Notes: generated by a model not told the origin, from the letters alone. Counted from the stretch's first letter, positions 14,581-21,809 are shown. The stretch: 21,809 bases of DNA from Thiobacillaceae bacterium (GCA_012274165.1 JAAPAA010000094.1:1-21809), one strand, 5' to 3'. Program-made: numbers and translations.

Positions 14581-14588
14581 GCCAGGCG

Positions 14589-14981
14589 ATGGCTGAGGAA
14601 TCACACGCTTCGGCGGGGGGATTGTTTGAATCCCTGAGAACGCTGTCTGTCAGTCTGGTCAGCATTGTGCATACCCGGCTCGAGCTTTTGTCCACGGACA
14701 TTGCTGAAGAGCGGGAACACTTGATCAGCCACCTGGTGCTGGTGCTGGTTGCACTGTTTTGCATCGGTGTGGGTGTCGTGCTGCTGGCGATCCTGATTGT
14801 GGTTGTTTTCTGGGAATCGCACCGGCTCCTGGCGCTGGGTGGGTTGACCGGGTTTTTTCTGGCAGCCGGCGCTGGATCAGCGTGGCTCGCGATCCACAAA
14901 GCCCGAACCAAGCCCCGGTTGTTTGCTGCGAGTCTGGCGGAACTATCCAAAGACAAACATAAACTTAAAGCCGAATCATGA
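14589..14981 (+). CDS. YqjE/phage holin family (DUF1469-type) membrane protein
   Basis: A 130-residue protein with a cytoplasmic amphipathic N-terminus (LFESLRTLSVSLVSIVHTRL followed by ELLSTDIAEERE) and two membrane helices, about residues 49-73 (LVLVLVALFCIGVGVVLLAI) and 82-102. The family is annotated 'phage holin, lambda family superfamily III' but in this context is a stress-linked inner-membrane protein of the YqjE type. The ATG at 14589 is 8 bases after the preceding stop; translation is probably coupled. Its stop overlaps the next gene's start (ATGA at 14978-14981). Confidence 0.85.
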   Translation: MAEESHASAGGLFESLRTLSVSLVSIVHTRLELLSTDIAEEREHLISHLVLVLVALFCIGVGVVLLAILIVVVFWESHRLLALGGLTGFFLAAGAGSAWLAIHKARTKPRLFAASLAELSKDKHKLKAES

Positions 14982-15352
14982 ACAAAAAGCTGATCCGTCT
15001 CGCCGAGCGCCGCAGCCTGCTGGTGAGGCAGGCTGCGGCACAACGAACAGCTCTGACGCAGAGCCTGGAACCTTGGCGTCCGCGTCTGGCAGTGGCCGAC
15101 CGGGGGGTGGCTGCGTTTCGCTATATCGGACGCCATCCAGCCTTGATGGCGGGTGCTGCGCTCCTTTTTGCAGCCTTGCCCGCAACATGCAGGCAAATGG
15201 CTGCAGCGCGGCTGGGTGATGTGGCAGATCGGACGCAGGCTGCGTTAGAAGCGGGTGTGCGGGCAGGCTGCTCGTGGCTCTCGCATGGCAGCAATGGCTT
15301 ATCGGGCGGAAAAGGCCGATATGGAATCAGCAGGAAACCAGTGTCAAGCTGA
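14978..15352 (+). pseudogene. YqjK-like protein gene, frameshifted
   Basis: The first 65-70 codons read as a YqjK-like protein (MNKKLIRLAERRSLLVRQAA, then RHPALMAGAALLFAAL). The rest of the open frame, to the stop at 15352, is not family-like. The expected C-terminus, KWLQRGWVMWQIGRRLR followed by TAG, is present in another frame at 15195-15248. A net gain of one base or loss of two near 15165-15195 would explain this. As sequenced, the product is 124 residues with an abnormal tail in place of about 100 residues with the basic amphipathic YqjK end. It may be a genuine pseudogene or a sequencing error. Third gene of the elaB-type operon, overlapping the preceding gene by 4 bases. Confidence 0.75.
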
Positions 15353-15520
15353 AGGATCAATCGGCATTCCCATTTCGCCCCCCGCCGGTGCTTGACCAGT
15401 GCTGGTCTCGCCGCGGATCAGGGCGGTGGTTGCCCACTTCGCCACCAGTCGTGCCTGCTCGAATACGCGGCGCATCATCTGGGTGTGGCCGATGATGTTG
15501 TCGAATCGGCTACAAAACGC
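15344..15520 (-). pseudogene. Remnant of a sigma-54-dependent activator (NifA/NtrC-like AAA+ domain)
   Basis: The minus strand encodes, in one frame ending at a TGA at 15344-15346, SRFDNIIGHTQMMRRVFEQA and then RLVAKWATTALIRGETSTGQ. This matches by eye the start of the AAA+ domain of NifA/NtrC-type enhancer-binding proteins, where one expects NIIG-S-AM--V---- -VA---TTVLIRGESGTGKE. The Walker A here reads GETSTGQ with the essential lysine gone, and the frame leaves the family immediately afterwards. The DNA is therefore a decayed fragment of about 50 codons. The rest of the 15249-15608 interval holds no other recognisable gene. Confidence 0.65.
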
Positions 15521-15608
15521 GACGGACGCGGATTTCCCTCAAACCTCGTATCTGTGCGGGATCGCGATGTCCTATAAAGGACGGAGACACCGGAAAAATG
15601 GAACGGAC

Positions 15609-15941
15609 ATGGCCGAGACCGAAGTGATCAAGCTGACGTGGGGTGGACAGGAAACCGCCGCCAATATTGCCGAAGCGTTGTTGCGTCGGGCGATAGTGGA
15701 AATCGTGCTGCCGCCGGGCATGCACCACGCGCTGTTTCGCCGTTTGTATCCGGACGCGGACGCGGCCGAGCCGGAAGAGGTGGACGTTGACGGCGGCGTC
15801 GAACTGATCGCGACGCTGGCGACGCTCGACAGCTTGCAGGCGATCGCCGGACTGGCAGGGCCGTTGACCCGCTCGGGTCACCGGCTGCATTTGCGCAGCC
15901 CCAGCCCGGTGTTGTCGCTGATTCCGCCGCAGATGGCGTAA
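15609..15941 (+). CDS. Hypothetical protein upstream of cytochrome bd genes
   Basis: A 110-residue soluble protein with no signal peptide or membrane helix. It starts MAETEVIKLTWGGQETAANI and contains a hydrophobic-acidic central part (DADAAEPEEVDVDGGVELIA) and a C-terminal HRLHLRSPSPVLSLIPPQ. No family is recognised. Start choice is uncertain: an in-frame ATG about 42 bases upstream would add a basic leader, and ribosome binding sequence is weak at both. It lies 53 bases before cioA on the same strand and may share its transcript, so a role in oxidase assembly or regulation is conceivable but unsupported. Confidence 0.6.
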   Translation: MAETEVIKLTWGGQETAANIAEALLRRAIVEIVLPPGMHHALFRRLYPDADAAEPEEVDVDGGVELIATLATLDSLQAIAGLAGPLTRSGHRLHLRSPSPVLSLIPPQMA

Positions 15942-15994
15942 ACGGCTAGCGGATAGCGCGTCCCGGCCACGGCGGTACGGAAAACCAAGAAACG

Positions 15995-17353
15995 ATGGAA
16001 TTCGACGCGATCCTCCTCTCCCGCCTGCAGTTCGCGTTCACCCTCGGCTTTCATATTCTTTTCCCGACCCTGACGCTGGGCTTGGCGCCTTTCCTGGTGC
16101 TGCTCGAAGTGCTGTGGCTGCGCAGCGGCAACGAAATCTACGTGCGGCTGTACCGCTTCTGGGCCAAACTGTTCGGTCTGGCGTTCGGCATGGGCGTGGT
16201 CAGCGGGGTCGTGCTGTCGTTCGAGTTCGGCACCAATTTCGCGCCGTTCTCGCGCGCCACCGGCAACGTGCTGGGCCCGCTGCTTGCCTACGAGGTGCTG
16301 ATGGCTTTCTTTCTCGAAGCGGGCTTCCTGCCGGTGATGCTGCTCGGCTGGGGCCGGGTGGGTGCGCGCCTGCATCTGTTCGCCACGTGCATGGTGGCGC
16401 TGGGTACGCTGCTGTCGGCGTTCTGGATCCTGGCGGCCAACTCGTGGATGCATACGCCGGCGGGATACACGTTGAAGGATGGGGTGTTCGCTGCGGCGGA
16501 CTGGTGGCAGGTTGTGTTCAACCCGTCGTTTCCGTATCGCCTGGCGCACATGCTGACCGCTTCGCTGCTGACGGGCGCGTTCGTCGTCGCCGGTGTCAGC
16601 GCGTGGCGGCTGCTGCACCGGGGACCGGAAGACGCGTCGCGCAGGGCATTTTCGCTGGCGCTGGGCGCGGCACTGGTTTTCAGCGCAGGCCAGATCGCGC
16701 TCGGCGATCTGCACGGTCTGCAGGTACAGCGTGACCAGCCGATGAAGATCGCGGCGATGGAAGCGCTGTGGCAGACGCAGCCTGGCGCGCCTTTCGTCGT
16801 GTTCGCGCTGCCGGACATGGATGCTGCGGCCAACCGCTACGCGCTTGAAATCCCGCATGTGACCAGTCTGCTTCTCAAGCACGACCTGCACGGCGTCGTC
16901 CTCGGCCTCGACCAGGTTGCGCCGGAGCAGCGGCCGCATGTGCCGACCGTGTTCTTCGCCTTCCGGATCATGGTGGGAATCAGCATCCTGCTGTTCGCCG
17001 TTTCTGTTTTGGGACTCGTCTTGCGTCTACGCGGGATGCTCCACAGCAGGCCATGGTTCCTGCGGCTGTGCCTCGCCTGCACGCCGCTGGGCCTGGTGGC
17101 GGTGGTCGCGGGCTGGGTCGCCACCGAGGCGGGGCGCCAGCCCTGGGTCGTGCAGGGGCTGATGACCACGACCGAGGCCGCGACGCCGCTCGCGGCGGAT
17201 ACGGTGGCTTTCTCGCTCGTCCTTTACGCGATGCTCTACGCCGTGTTGCTGCCAGTCTTTTTGTATTTTGTTGCGCGCCTCGTCGCCCAAGGGCCGGAAC
17301 AGAAGCTGCCGGAGCAGGTGCGGGCGATGCGGCGTACCGCATGGTATCGATAA
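15995..17353 (+). CDS. cydA: Cytochrome bd-type quinol oxidase subunit I (short Q-loop, CioA type)
   Basis: Catalytic subunit, 452 residues, that oxidises quinol and reduces oxygen to water at the inner membrane. Heme ligands can be placed: H20 (LGFHILFPTLTLGL) for b595, H185 (YRLAHM) and M326 (FRIMVG) for b558. E100 and E108 (AYEVLMAFFLEAGF) are the conserved proton-path glutamates. K251 and E256 (QPMKIAAMEALW) mark the quinol site, and GRQPW closes the family signature at 380-384. Total length is well below the 520 residues of long-loop CydA, so the periplasmic Q loop is short, as in cyanide-insensitive CioA. Followed by the subunit II gene with 2 bases between stop and start. Confidence 0.95.
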   Translation: MEFDAILLSRLQFAFTLGFHILFPTLTLGLAPFLVLLEVLWLRSGNEIYVRLYRFWAKLFGLAFGMGVVSGVVLSFEFGTNFAPFSRATGNVLGPLLAYEVLMAFFLEAGFLPVMLLGWGRVGARLHLFATCMVALGTLLSAFWILAANSWMHTPAGYTLKDGVFAAADWWQVVFNPSFPYRLAHMLTASLLTGAFVVAGVSAWRLLHRGPEDASRRAFSLALGAALVFSAGQIALGDLHGLQVQRDQPMKIAAMEALWQTQPGAPFVVFALPDMDAAANRYALEIPHVTSLLLKHDLHGVVLGLDQVAPEQRPHVPTVFFAFRIMVGISILLFAVSVLGLVLRLRGMLHSRPWFLRLCLACTPLGLVAVVAGWVATEAGRQPWVVQGLMTTTEAATPLAADTVAFSLVLYAMLYAVLLPVFLYFVARLVAQGPEQKLPEQVRAMRRTAWYR

Positions 17354-17355
17354 CC

Positions 17356-18348
17356 ATGGACTATGCCCTGATCGCGTACCTGCTGCTGGCCTTCGGGATC
17401 GTGATGTACGTCTTGCTGGACGGCTTCGATCTGGGAATCGGCATCCTGCTGCCATTCGCCCGCGACGCGGACGAGCGCGAACGCATGTTCGCCAGCGTGG
17501 CGCCGGTGTGGGACGGCAACGAAACCTGGCTGGTGCTGGGCGGCGCCGTCCTGTTCGCCGCGTTCCCAGCGGCCTACGCGATCCTGCTCTCGGCCTGGTA
17601 TGTCCCGCTGAGTCTGATGCTGTGCGCGCTGGTGCTGCGCGGCGTGGCGTTCGAGTATCGGCCGGAGGCGCACTGGAAAGCGCCATGGAGCGCCAGCCTC
17701 TGCGCCGGATCGTTGCTGGCCGCCTTCTGCCAGGGCGCGATGCTCGGCAGCTTCGTCGACGGCATGCAGGTCAGCGGACACCGCTATGCCGGCGGCCCGT
17801 GGGACTGGCTGACGCCGTTCAGCGTGATGACCGGCAGCGCCGTCGCCACCGGCTACGCACTGCTGGGCGCCGCGTGGCTGATTCTGAAGACCGACGGCGC
17901 GTTGCAGGCGCGCTGCTACCGGTTCGCGCGGCTCCTCGTTGTAGCCCTGCTGGGCTTTTTCGCCGTGGTCAGCGTGTGGACCCCGCTCGCCCAGCCGGCG
18001 ATTGCCGCGCGCTGGTTCAGCTTTCCGGCGATCGTCTGGCTCGCCCCGCTGCCGGCCGCCAGCATGCTCGCGGGCGTGGCGCTGTGGCGCAGCGTGGAAA
18101 AGCGCCGCGAATTAGCGCCGTTCGTGCTGTGCATCGCGCTATTCCTGCTCGCGCTCTCGGGGTTTGCCTACAGCCTGTGGCCGTATATCGTGCCGCGGGC
18201 GCTCACGGTACGCGAAGCGGCCGCACCGCCTGCCACGCTCGGCTTCATGCTGGTGGGCGTGCTGATTCTGATGCCGTTCGTACTGGCTTACACGCTGCAC
18301 ACCTATCGGCTGTTCCGCGGCAAGACCGCCGTCGATGGCTACGACTGA
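17356..18348 (+). CDS. cydB: Cytochrome bd-type quinol oxidase subunit II (CioB type)
   Basis: A 330-residue, roughly eight-helix partner subunit of CydA. Diagnostic sequence includes MYVLLDGFDLGIGILLPFA near the N-terminus, VWDGNETWLVLGGAVLFAAF and the FEYRPEAHWK loop; the C-terminus ends LAYTLHTYRLFRGKT. The ATG at 17356 gives the standard MDYALIAYLLLAFG start; an in-frame ATG at 17341 would overlap cydA by five codons. No cydX-type small gene follows. A stem-loop 40 bases downstream may end the transcript. Confidence 0.95.
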   Translation: MDYALIAYLLLAFGIVMYVLLDGFDLGIGILLPFARDADERERMFASVAPVWDGNETWLVLGGAVLFAAFPAAYAILLSAWYVPLSLMLCALVLRGVAFEYRPEAHWKAPWSASLCAGSLLAAFCQGAMLGSFVDGMQVSGHRYAGGPWDWLTPFSVMTGSAVATGYALLGAAWLILKTDGALQARCYRFARLLVVALLGFFAVVSVWTPLAQPAIAARWFSFPAIVWLAPLPAASMLAGVALWRSVEKRRELAPFVLCIALFLLALSGFAYSLWPYIVPRALTVREAAAPPATLGFMLVGVLILMPFVLAYTLHTYRLFRGKTAVDGYD

Positions 18349-18387
18349 TCCCGCCATGGCGAACTCTTGAGTTCCTGAAGTCATCCC

Positions 18388-18416
18388 CAACGCTCACCCG
18401 ACGGGAGTGACCGTTG
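18388..18416. terminator. Stem-loop between cydB and the transporter remnant
   Basis: CAACG-C-TCAC pairs with GTGA-C-CGTTG, a nine-pair stem with one internal mismatch around a small loop. On the plus strand it is followed by GTCAACTTTT, a weak T-tract, and could end the cydAB transcript. On the minus strand it lies just after the stop of the BON remnant. Either or both may apply. Confidence 0.4.
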
Positions 18417-18424
18417 GTCAACTT

Positions 18425-18865
18425 TTAGATCATTTGAGGCGCATGTCGTTTTTGACCGAGATCACGCCTTTGCGGCGTGCCAACGTCAATACGCCGGTCG
18501 AAGTTTTCCTTGAACGCGAACCACGCGAGCAGTGCCGTGAAGACGCTTTCGGCGTTCAGCAATAGCGCTGCGCCGGAAGCGGGCATCGTGGCCAGACCGG
18601 TCATCAGCAACACGGGCGCGATGACGCCTCCGGAAAGAATCGCGCCCACCAGCCAGCGCCCTTCACCGGGAGCCAGATGGGCTGCCGGTGCGCGGCGAAC
18701 GCGGCGAAGCAACCAGAGCCCAATGCCTGAACCCGGATACAACAAGGCAGCGAGCAACCATGGGGTTGCGTGTTCCAGCAGGAGCTTGGCGAGCGGCGTC
18801 CCCGCCCCAAAGAGCACTGCGGCTGCCAAGGCAGCGATGATTCCAGGATTGCCTGGGTGATTCAT
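18425..18865 (-). pseudogene. EamA/DMT transporter truncated and joined to a BON-domain tail
   Basis: The first 126 codons (from ATG 18863-18865) encode the N-terminal half of a drug/metabolite transporter: GTPLAKLLLEHATPWLLAAL, SGAALLLNAESVFTALLAWF, then FKENFDRRI. EamA proteins have two such five-helix repeats, about 290 residues; the second is absent here. After base about 18492 the frame gives 20 unlike residues. In the neighbouring frame the same DNA reads VLTLARRKGVISVKNDMRLK followed by TGA at 18430-18432, a good match to the end of BON-domain proteins (-GV-SVKND---K). The gene is therefore fused out of frame to a foreign 3' end, probably by deletion. A half-size functional transporter cannot be excluded. 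Confidence 0.7.
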
Positions 18866-18867
18866 TT

Positions 18868-20028
18868 TCAGCCGCCCGCTCCTAGCACCAGGTCGGGATG
18901 CCAGCCCAGCGCCAGATACAGCACCCAGAACCCCAGCACGTAGGCCGCCGCGACGTGCCAGCCTTCCTTGATCCAGAGCCACGTGTTCTTGGCTTCCCTG
19001 AACTCGTTGGTGATGGCGACCCCGGCCGACGAACCGAACCAGATCATCGAGCCGCCGAAACCGACCGCGAAGGCGAGCACGCCCCAGTCGTAGCCGCCCT
19101 GATCCAGCGCAAGCTTGGTGAGCGGGATGTTGTCGAACACCGCCGACACAAAGCCCAGGCCGAAGGCGGTCTGCACCGAAGCGGCCGGCAGTTTCTCCAC
19201 CGGCATCAGGCTGGCGGCAGTGACCAGAAAGATCAGGAACAGGCTGCCCTTGAGCGCATGGCGCGCTTCGCTCCACGGCGCCGGGCGCAACATCGCGCCG
19301 AGCAGGATGGCGGCCCAGACCCCGACCGCGGGGAAACCGAGCGCTATATTGGCCCCAATGGCGCCAGCGATGATGAGCCCGACTACCCCGAGGCGCATCC
19401 AGTCCACCTGGCGGTCGCGCGGCCAGTCCTTGCGGATGGGTTGCCAGGCATGCTGCTGGCGCGCGGCGATAAAACCCGAGAAAGCGACGGCGACGAGGGA
19501 CGCGACGAACGCGTGAGTCACATGCAGGGCGGGCACCCCGGCGATCCACATCATGGTGGTGGTGGTGTCGCCCACCACCGAGCCCGCGCCGCCCGCATTG
19601 GAAGCGGCGACGATGCCGGCCAGATAGCCCACTTTCACCCGGCCCTGAAACACGCGGCGCGCGACGACGCCGCCGATCATGGCGGCGGCGATGTTGTCGA
19701 GAAAACTCGAGATCACCGCCACCATCACCAGCAGGATGAAGCCGCCGCGCCAGTCGTCCGGCAGCCAGTGCGGCAGCAGATCGGGCACATGCGATTGCTC
19801 GAACACCTTGGCCAGGAGGGCGAAACCCAGCAGCAGCCCCAGCAGGTTGAGCAGCAGCGGGGTCTCGTGCCCGAGGTGGGGCAGCAGGTCGTAGCCCAGC
19901 ACCGAGACCTTGTACACGGCGATGACTGCAAGCCCCGTCAGCGCGATTTCGAAATTGCGCTGGTGAAAAACAGCCACCCCTATGAGGGTCAAGGCAAAAA
20001 GGAAAAACTCAACGGGAAAAGGCAGCAT
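18868..20028 (-). CDS. NhaD-like/ion transporter superfamily membrane protein
   Basis: A 386-residue membrane protein of the arsenite/citrate/NhaD ion-transporter superfamily. Eleven or so hydrophobic stretches are visible. The two inverted-repeat signatures are SSFLDNIAAAMIGGVVARR and SAVFDNIPLTKLALDQGGYD; a third diagnostic stretch is ASNAGGAGSVVGDTTTTMMW, close to the GD-TTTMLW of NhaD sodium/proton antiporters. The substrate is probably Na+/H+, but a carboxylate or other anion is possible. The start ATG at 20026-20028 (MLPFPVEFFLFAL) begins in the first helix; an in-frame ATG at 20112 would add 28 basic residues unlike the family. The stop is two bases before the start of the truncated EamA gene, so they may once have been an operon. 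Confidence 0.82.
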   Translation of the reverse strand: MLPFPVEFFLFALTLIGVAVFHQRNFEIALTGLAVIAVYKVSVLGYDLLPHLGHETPLLLNLLGLLLGFALLAKVFEQSHVPDLLPHWLPDDWRGGFILLVMVAVISSFLDNIAAAMIGGVVARRVFQGRVKVGYLAGIVAASNAGGAGSVVGDTTTTMMWIAGVPALHVTHAFVASLVAVAFSGFIAARQQHAWQPIRKDWPRDRQVDWMRLGVVGLIIAGAIGANIALGFPAVGVWAAILLGAMLRPAPWSEARHALKGSLFLIFLVTAASLMPVEKLPAASVQTAFGLGFVSAVFDNIPLTKLALDQGGYDWGVLAFAVGFGGSMIWFGSSAGVAITNEFREAKNTWLWIKEGWHVAAAYVLGFWVLYLALGWHPDLVLGAGG

Positions 20029-20202
20029 GGCAGGGGAGTGGGGTGGATATTGAAAGTACCGGCGGTGCGCCCGCAGAGACAATTTTATGCGCGATAGGGC
20101 GCGCGAATCCATTCCACCAGCAATTTGCCCTGGTCAAGCCACCGTGGGTCATTCTCACCACCGGAAAACCGGCGCCCGCAACCGTCTCTGCGGCACCGTG
20201 GT

Positions 20203-20366
20203 GCGTTAGCAGGAGAACAGGAGAAGGCGCGGTCAACGCCGAAGTCATCATCGAACTGCCGGGCGACAAGACCGTCGCCAGCATTCAGACCCTCGGGCTC
20301 AAAGTCGGCGTGCGCGCCTGCGCGTTGATCAAGGTCTCCCACATCATCCTGGCGGTTGCCGCCTGA
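20203..20366 (+). pseudogene. Mop/TOBE molybdate-binding domain remnant
   Basis: The frame ending at the TGA before modA encodes GEGAVNAEVIIELPGDKTVA followed by SIQTLGLKVGVRACALIKVSHIILAV. Molbindin/ModE-type Mop domains share GAVNAEV-L-L, a T-NESVK-LGLKVG segment and CALIKASHVILAV. Here the stretch between SIQT and LGLKVG (about six or seven residues, often NESVKS) is missing, and the leader upstream of GEGAV is not family-like. There is no ATG/GTG near the expected start; the nearest in-frame start is a GTG at 20043. I read it as a decayed molbindin or ModE C-terminal fragment in a mod locus. A short, still functional Mop protein cannot be excluded. Confidence 0.6.
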
Positions 20367-20394
20367 CCCTTTTTCATTCACTCTGGAGTCCATC

Positions 20395-21150
20395 ATGAAA
20401 ATCCGCCTGTCCCCCTTGTTCGCCGGCCTGATCGTCCTGGGCCTGTCCAATCCCCTCTGGGCAGCAGAAGTCCAGGTCGCCGTCGCCGCCAACTTCACCG
20501 CACCGATGCAGAAAATCGCCGCGGATTTCGAGCAAGCCACCGGCCACAAGGCGCGACTTTCTTTCGGCGCCACCGGCAAGTTCTACGCCCAGATCAGGAA
20601 TGGCGCGCCGTTCGAGGTGCTGCTCGCAGCAGACGACGAAACCCCGGCCAGGCTGGAAAAGGAAGGCGCCGCCGTGGCCGGCAGCCGCTTCACCTACGCG
20701 ATCGGCCAGCTGGCGCTGTGGTCGGCCAAGCCCGGTTACGTCGACGATAAGGGCGCAGTGCTGAAGCAGGGCACATTCGCGCACCTGGCGCTCGCCAACC
20801 CCAAACTTGCGCCCTACGGCGCAGCCGCGGTCGAGACCCTGACCAGGTTGGTTCTGCTCGGCAGCATCGAAGCCAGGTTCGTGCAAGGCGAGAACATCGC
20901 GCAGACCTACCAGTTCGTCAGTACCGGCAATGCCGAACTCGGCTTCGTCGCCTTGTCCCAGATTGTCGAGAACGGCAAGCTCAAAAGCGGTTCGGCCTGG
21001 ATCGTGCCGGCCAGCTGGCACAGCCCGATCCGCCAGGACGCGGTGGTGTTGACCCCCGGCAAGGACAATCCGGCCGCCGCCGCGCTGGTTCAGTTTCTTA
21101 AAACCGATCAGGCACGCGCGGTGATCAAGTCCTACGGCTACGAGTTGTAA
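20395..21150 (+). CDS. modA: Molybdate ABC transporter substrate-binding protein ModA
   Basis: Periplasmic molybdate/tungstate-binding protein, 251 residues. Residues 1-22 are a signal peptide (MKIRLSPLFAGLIVLGL, cleavage near LWAAE). The mature part begins VQVAVAANFTAPMQKIAADF, with the family pattern AAN-T and the SFGATGKFYAQIRNGAPFEV segment that holds the oxyanion-binding serines and threonine. LLAADDETPARLEKEG and VSTGNAELGFVALSQI are further ModA signatures. The ATG at 20395 has TGGAG seven to nine bases upstream. First intact gene of the mod operon; modB follows after 12 bases. Confidence 0.95.
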   Translation: MKIRLSPLFAGLIVLGLSNPLWAAEVQVAVAANFTAPMQKIAADFEQATGHKARLSFGATGKFYAQIRNGAPFEVLLAADDETPARLEKEGAAVAGSRFTYAIGQLALWSAKPGYVDDKGAVLKQGTFAHLALANPKLAPYGAAAVETLTRLVLLGSIEARFVQGENIAQTYQFVSTGNAELGFVALSQIVENGKLKSGSAWIVPASWHSPIRQDAVVLTPGKDNPAAAALVQFLKTDQARAVIKSYGYEL

Positions 21151-21162
21151 AAAGAGGAAAGG

Positions 21163-21809
21163 ATGCTGGGCGAACCCGATCTTGCCGCGATTGCGCTGAC
21201 GCTGAAGCTGGCCAGCGTCACCACGCTACTGTTGCTGGTGATCGGCACGCCCATCGCCTGGTGGCTGGCGCGCACGCGCTCGGCGTGGAAGGGTGCGGTG
21301 GGCGCGGTGGTGGCGCTGCCCATCGTGCTGCCGCCGACGGTGATCGGCTTTTATCTGCTGGTCGCGATGGGGCCGAACGGCCCGGTCGGCCAACTCACGC
21401 AGTCGCTGGGGCTCGGCGTGCTGCCGTTCACCTTCGCCGGGCTGGTGGTCGCCTCGGTGTTCTATTCGCTGCCCTTCGTGGTGCAGCCGCTCCAGAACGC
21501 CTTCGAGGCCATCGGCGAGCGTCCGCTGGAAGCGGCGGCCACGCTGCGCGCGTCGCCCCTCGATACCTTCTTCAGCGTGGTGCTGCCGCTGGCGCGGCCC
21601 GGCTACCTCACCGCCAGCGTGCTCGGCTTTGCCCACACCGTCGGCGAGTTCGGCGTGGTGCTGATGATCGGCGGCAACATCCCGAACAAGACCCGCGTGG
21701 TGTCGGTGCAAATCTACGACCACGTCGAGGCGCTGGAATACGCGCAGGCGCACTGGCTGGCGGCGGGCATGGTGGCGTTTTCCTTCGTCGTGCTGTTGCT
21801 GCTCTACAC
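21163..21809 (+). CDS. modB: Molybdate ABC transporter permease ModB (3' end outside window)
   Basis: Inner-membrane permease of the molybdate importer; 215 residues are visible of a usual 225 or so. Five or six hydrophobic helices can be seen, starting TLKLASVTTLLLLVIGTPIA. Family stretches are ALPIVLPPTVIGFYLL, LPFVVQPLQNAFEAIG, and an EAA-loop with EAAATLRASPLDTF then VVLPLARPG that contacts the ATPase. GFAHTVGEFGVVLMIGGNIP is strongly diagnostic of ModB. The ATG at 21163 has an AGAGGAAAGG ribosome binding site. modC would be expected beyond the window. Confidence 0.95.
   Translation, partial: MLGEPDLAAIALTLKLASVTTLLLLVIGTPIAWWLARTRSAWKGAVGAVVALPIVLPPTVIGFYLLVAMGPNGPVGQLTQSLGLGVLPFTFAGLVVASVFYSLPFVVQPLQNAFEAIGERPLEAAATLRASPLDTFFSVVLPLARPGYLTASVLGFAHTVGEFGVVLMIGGNIPNKTRVVSVQIYDHVEALEYAQAHWLAAGMVAFSFVVLLLLY

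Noticed and set aside
15878..16939. Long minus-strand open frame opposite cydA
   Set aside because: Low-complexity antisense shadow of a GC-rich gene; cydA on the plus strand has all expected residues.
18898..20097. Long plus-strand open frame opposite the NhaD-like gene
   Set aside because: Composition is antisense-like and has no conserved motif; the minus strand encodes a coherent membrane protein.
20041..20394. Molybdenum-cofactor riboswitch or ModE operator upstream of modA
   Set aside because: I looked for the Moco-RNA core and a palindromic ModE-type site and saw neither.
1..21809. CRISPR arrays, rRNA, insertion-sequence terminal repeats
   Set aside because: No regularly spaced repeats, rRNA-like sequence or transposase genes were seen anywhere in the window.

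Overview
The window is about 21.8 kb of GC-rich DNA. Gene content (type II secretion pseudopilin and platform, short-loop cytochrome bd oxidase, ModAB molybdate uptake, a chromosomal integron) fits a betaproteobacterium, perhaps of the Nitrosomonadales (Thiobacillus, Sulfuricella or Gallionella relatives). That placement is inference from gene content; no rRNA or tRNA is present to confirm it.

Layout. (1) 1-1567, minus: gspG and a gspF cut by the window edge. (2) 2007-5179, minus: single genes for a YkgJ-type cysteine-cluster protein, a TMEM175/DUF1211 membrane protein, an OsmC remnant, a periplasmic cytochrome c with an N-terminal extra domain, and an SRPBCC/AHSA1 protein. (3) 5274-7713: a chromosomal integron. 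intI runs right from 6724, an attI-like region lies at 6605-6723, and a short array of cassettes runs left with two clear attC sites (5989-6047 and 5512-5583). The far end of the array is eroded. (4) 7710-9360: intI overlaps tadA, which overlaps an L,D-transpeptidase gene. A MOSC/EAL chimeric remnant and a small zinc-finger-like gene follow. (5) 9608-12898: a 1096-residue c-di-GMP protein whose N-terminus is the arm-type DNA-binding domain (DUF4102) of P4-type phage integrases, followed by PAS-GAF-PAS-PAS-GGDEF-EAL. (6) 12917-15352: an AI-2E family permease gene convergent with the former, then an elaB/yqjD-yqjE-yqjK-like operon whose third gene is frameshifted. (7) 15344-18348: a degraded sigma-54 activator (NifA-like) remnant, a small unknown gene and the cioAB/cydAB oxidase operon. 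(8) 18425-21809: a truncated EamA transporter gene joined to the tail of a BON-domain gene, an NhaD-like antiporter gene, a Mop/TOBE remnant, modA and modB (cut by the window edge).

The most unusual gene is the integrase-arm/c-di-GMP fusion: both catalytic halves keep their active-site residues, but no recombinase catalytic domain is present. The second theme is erosion. At least six broken genes (OsmC, MOSC/EAL, YqjK, NifA-like, EamA/BON, Mop) lie among intact housekeeping genes, several with visible fusion joints. Together with the integron this marks the segment as a place of repeated illegitimate recombination. All calls come from reading the sequence; no database search was run.
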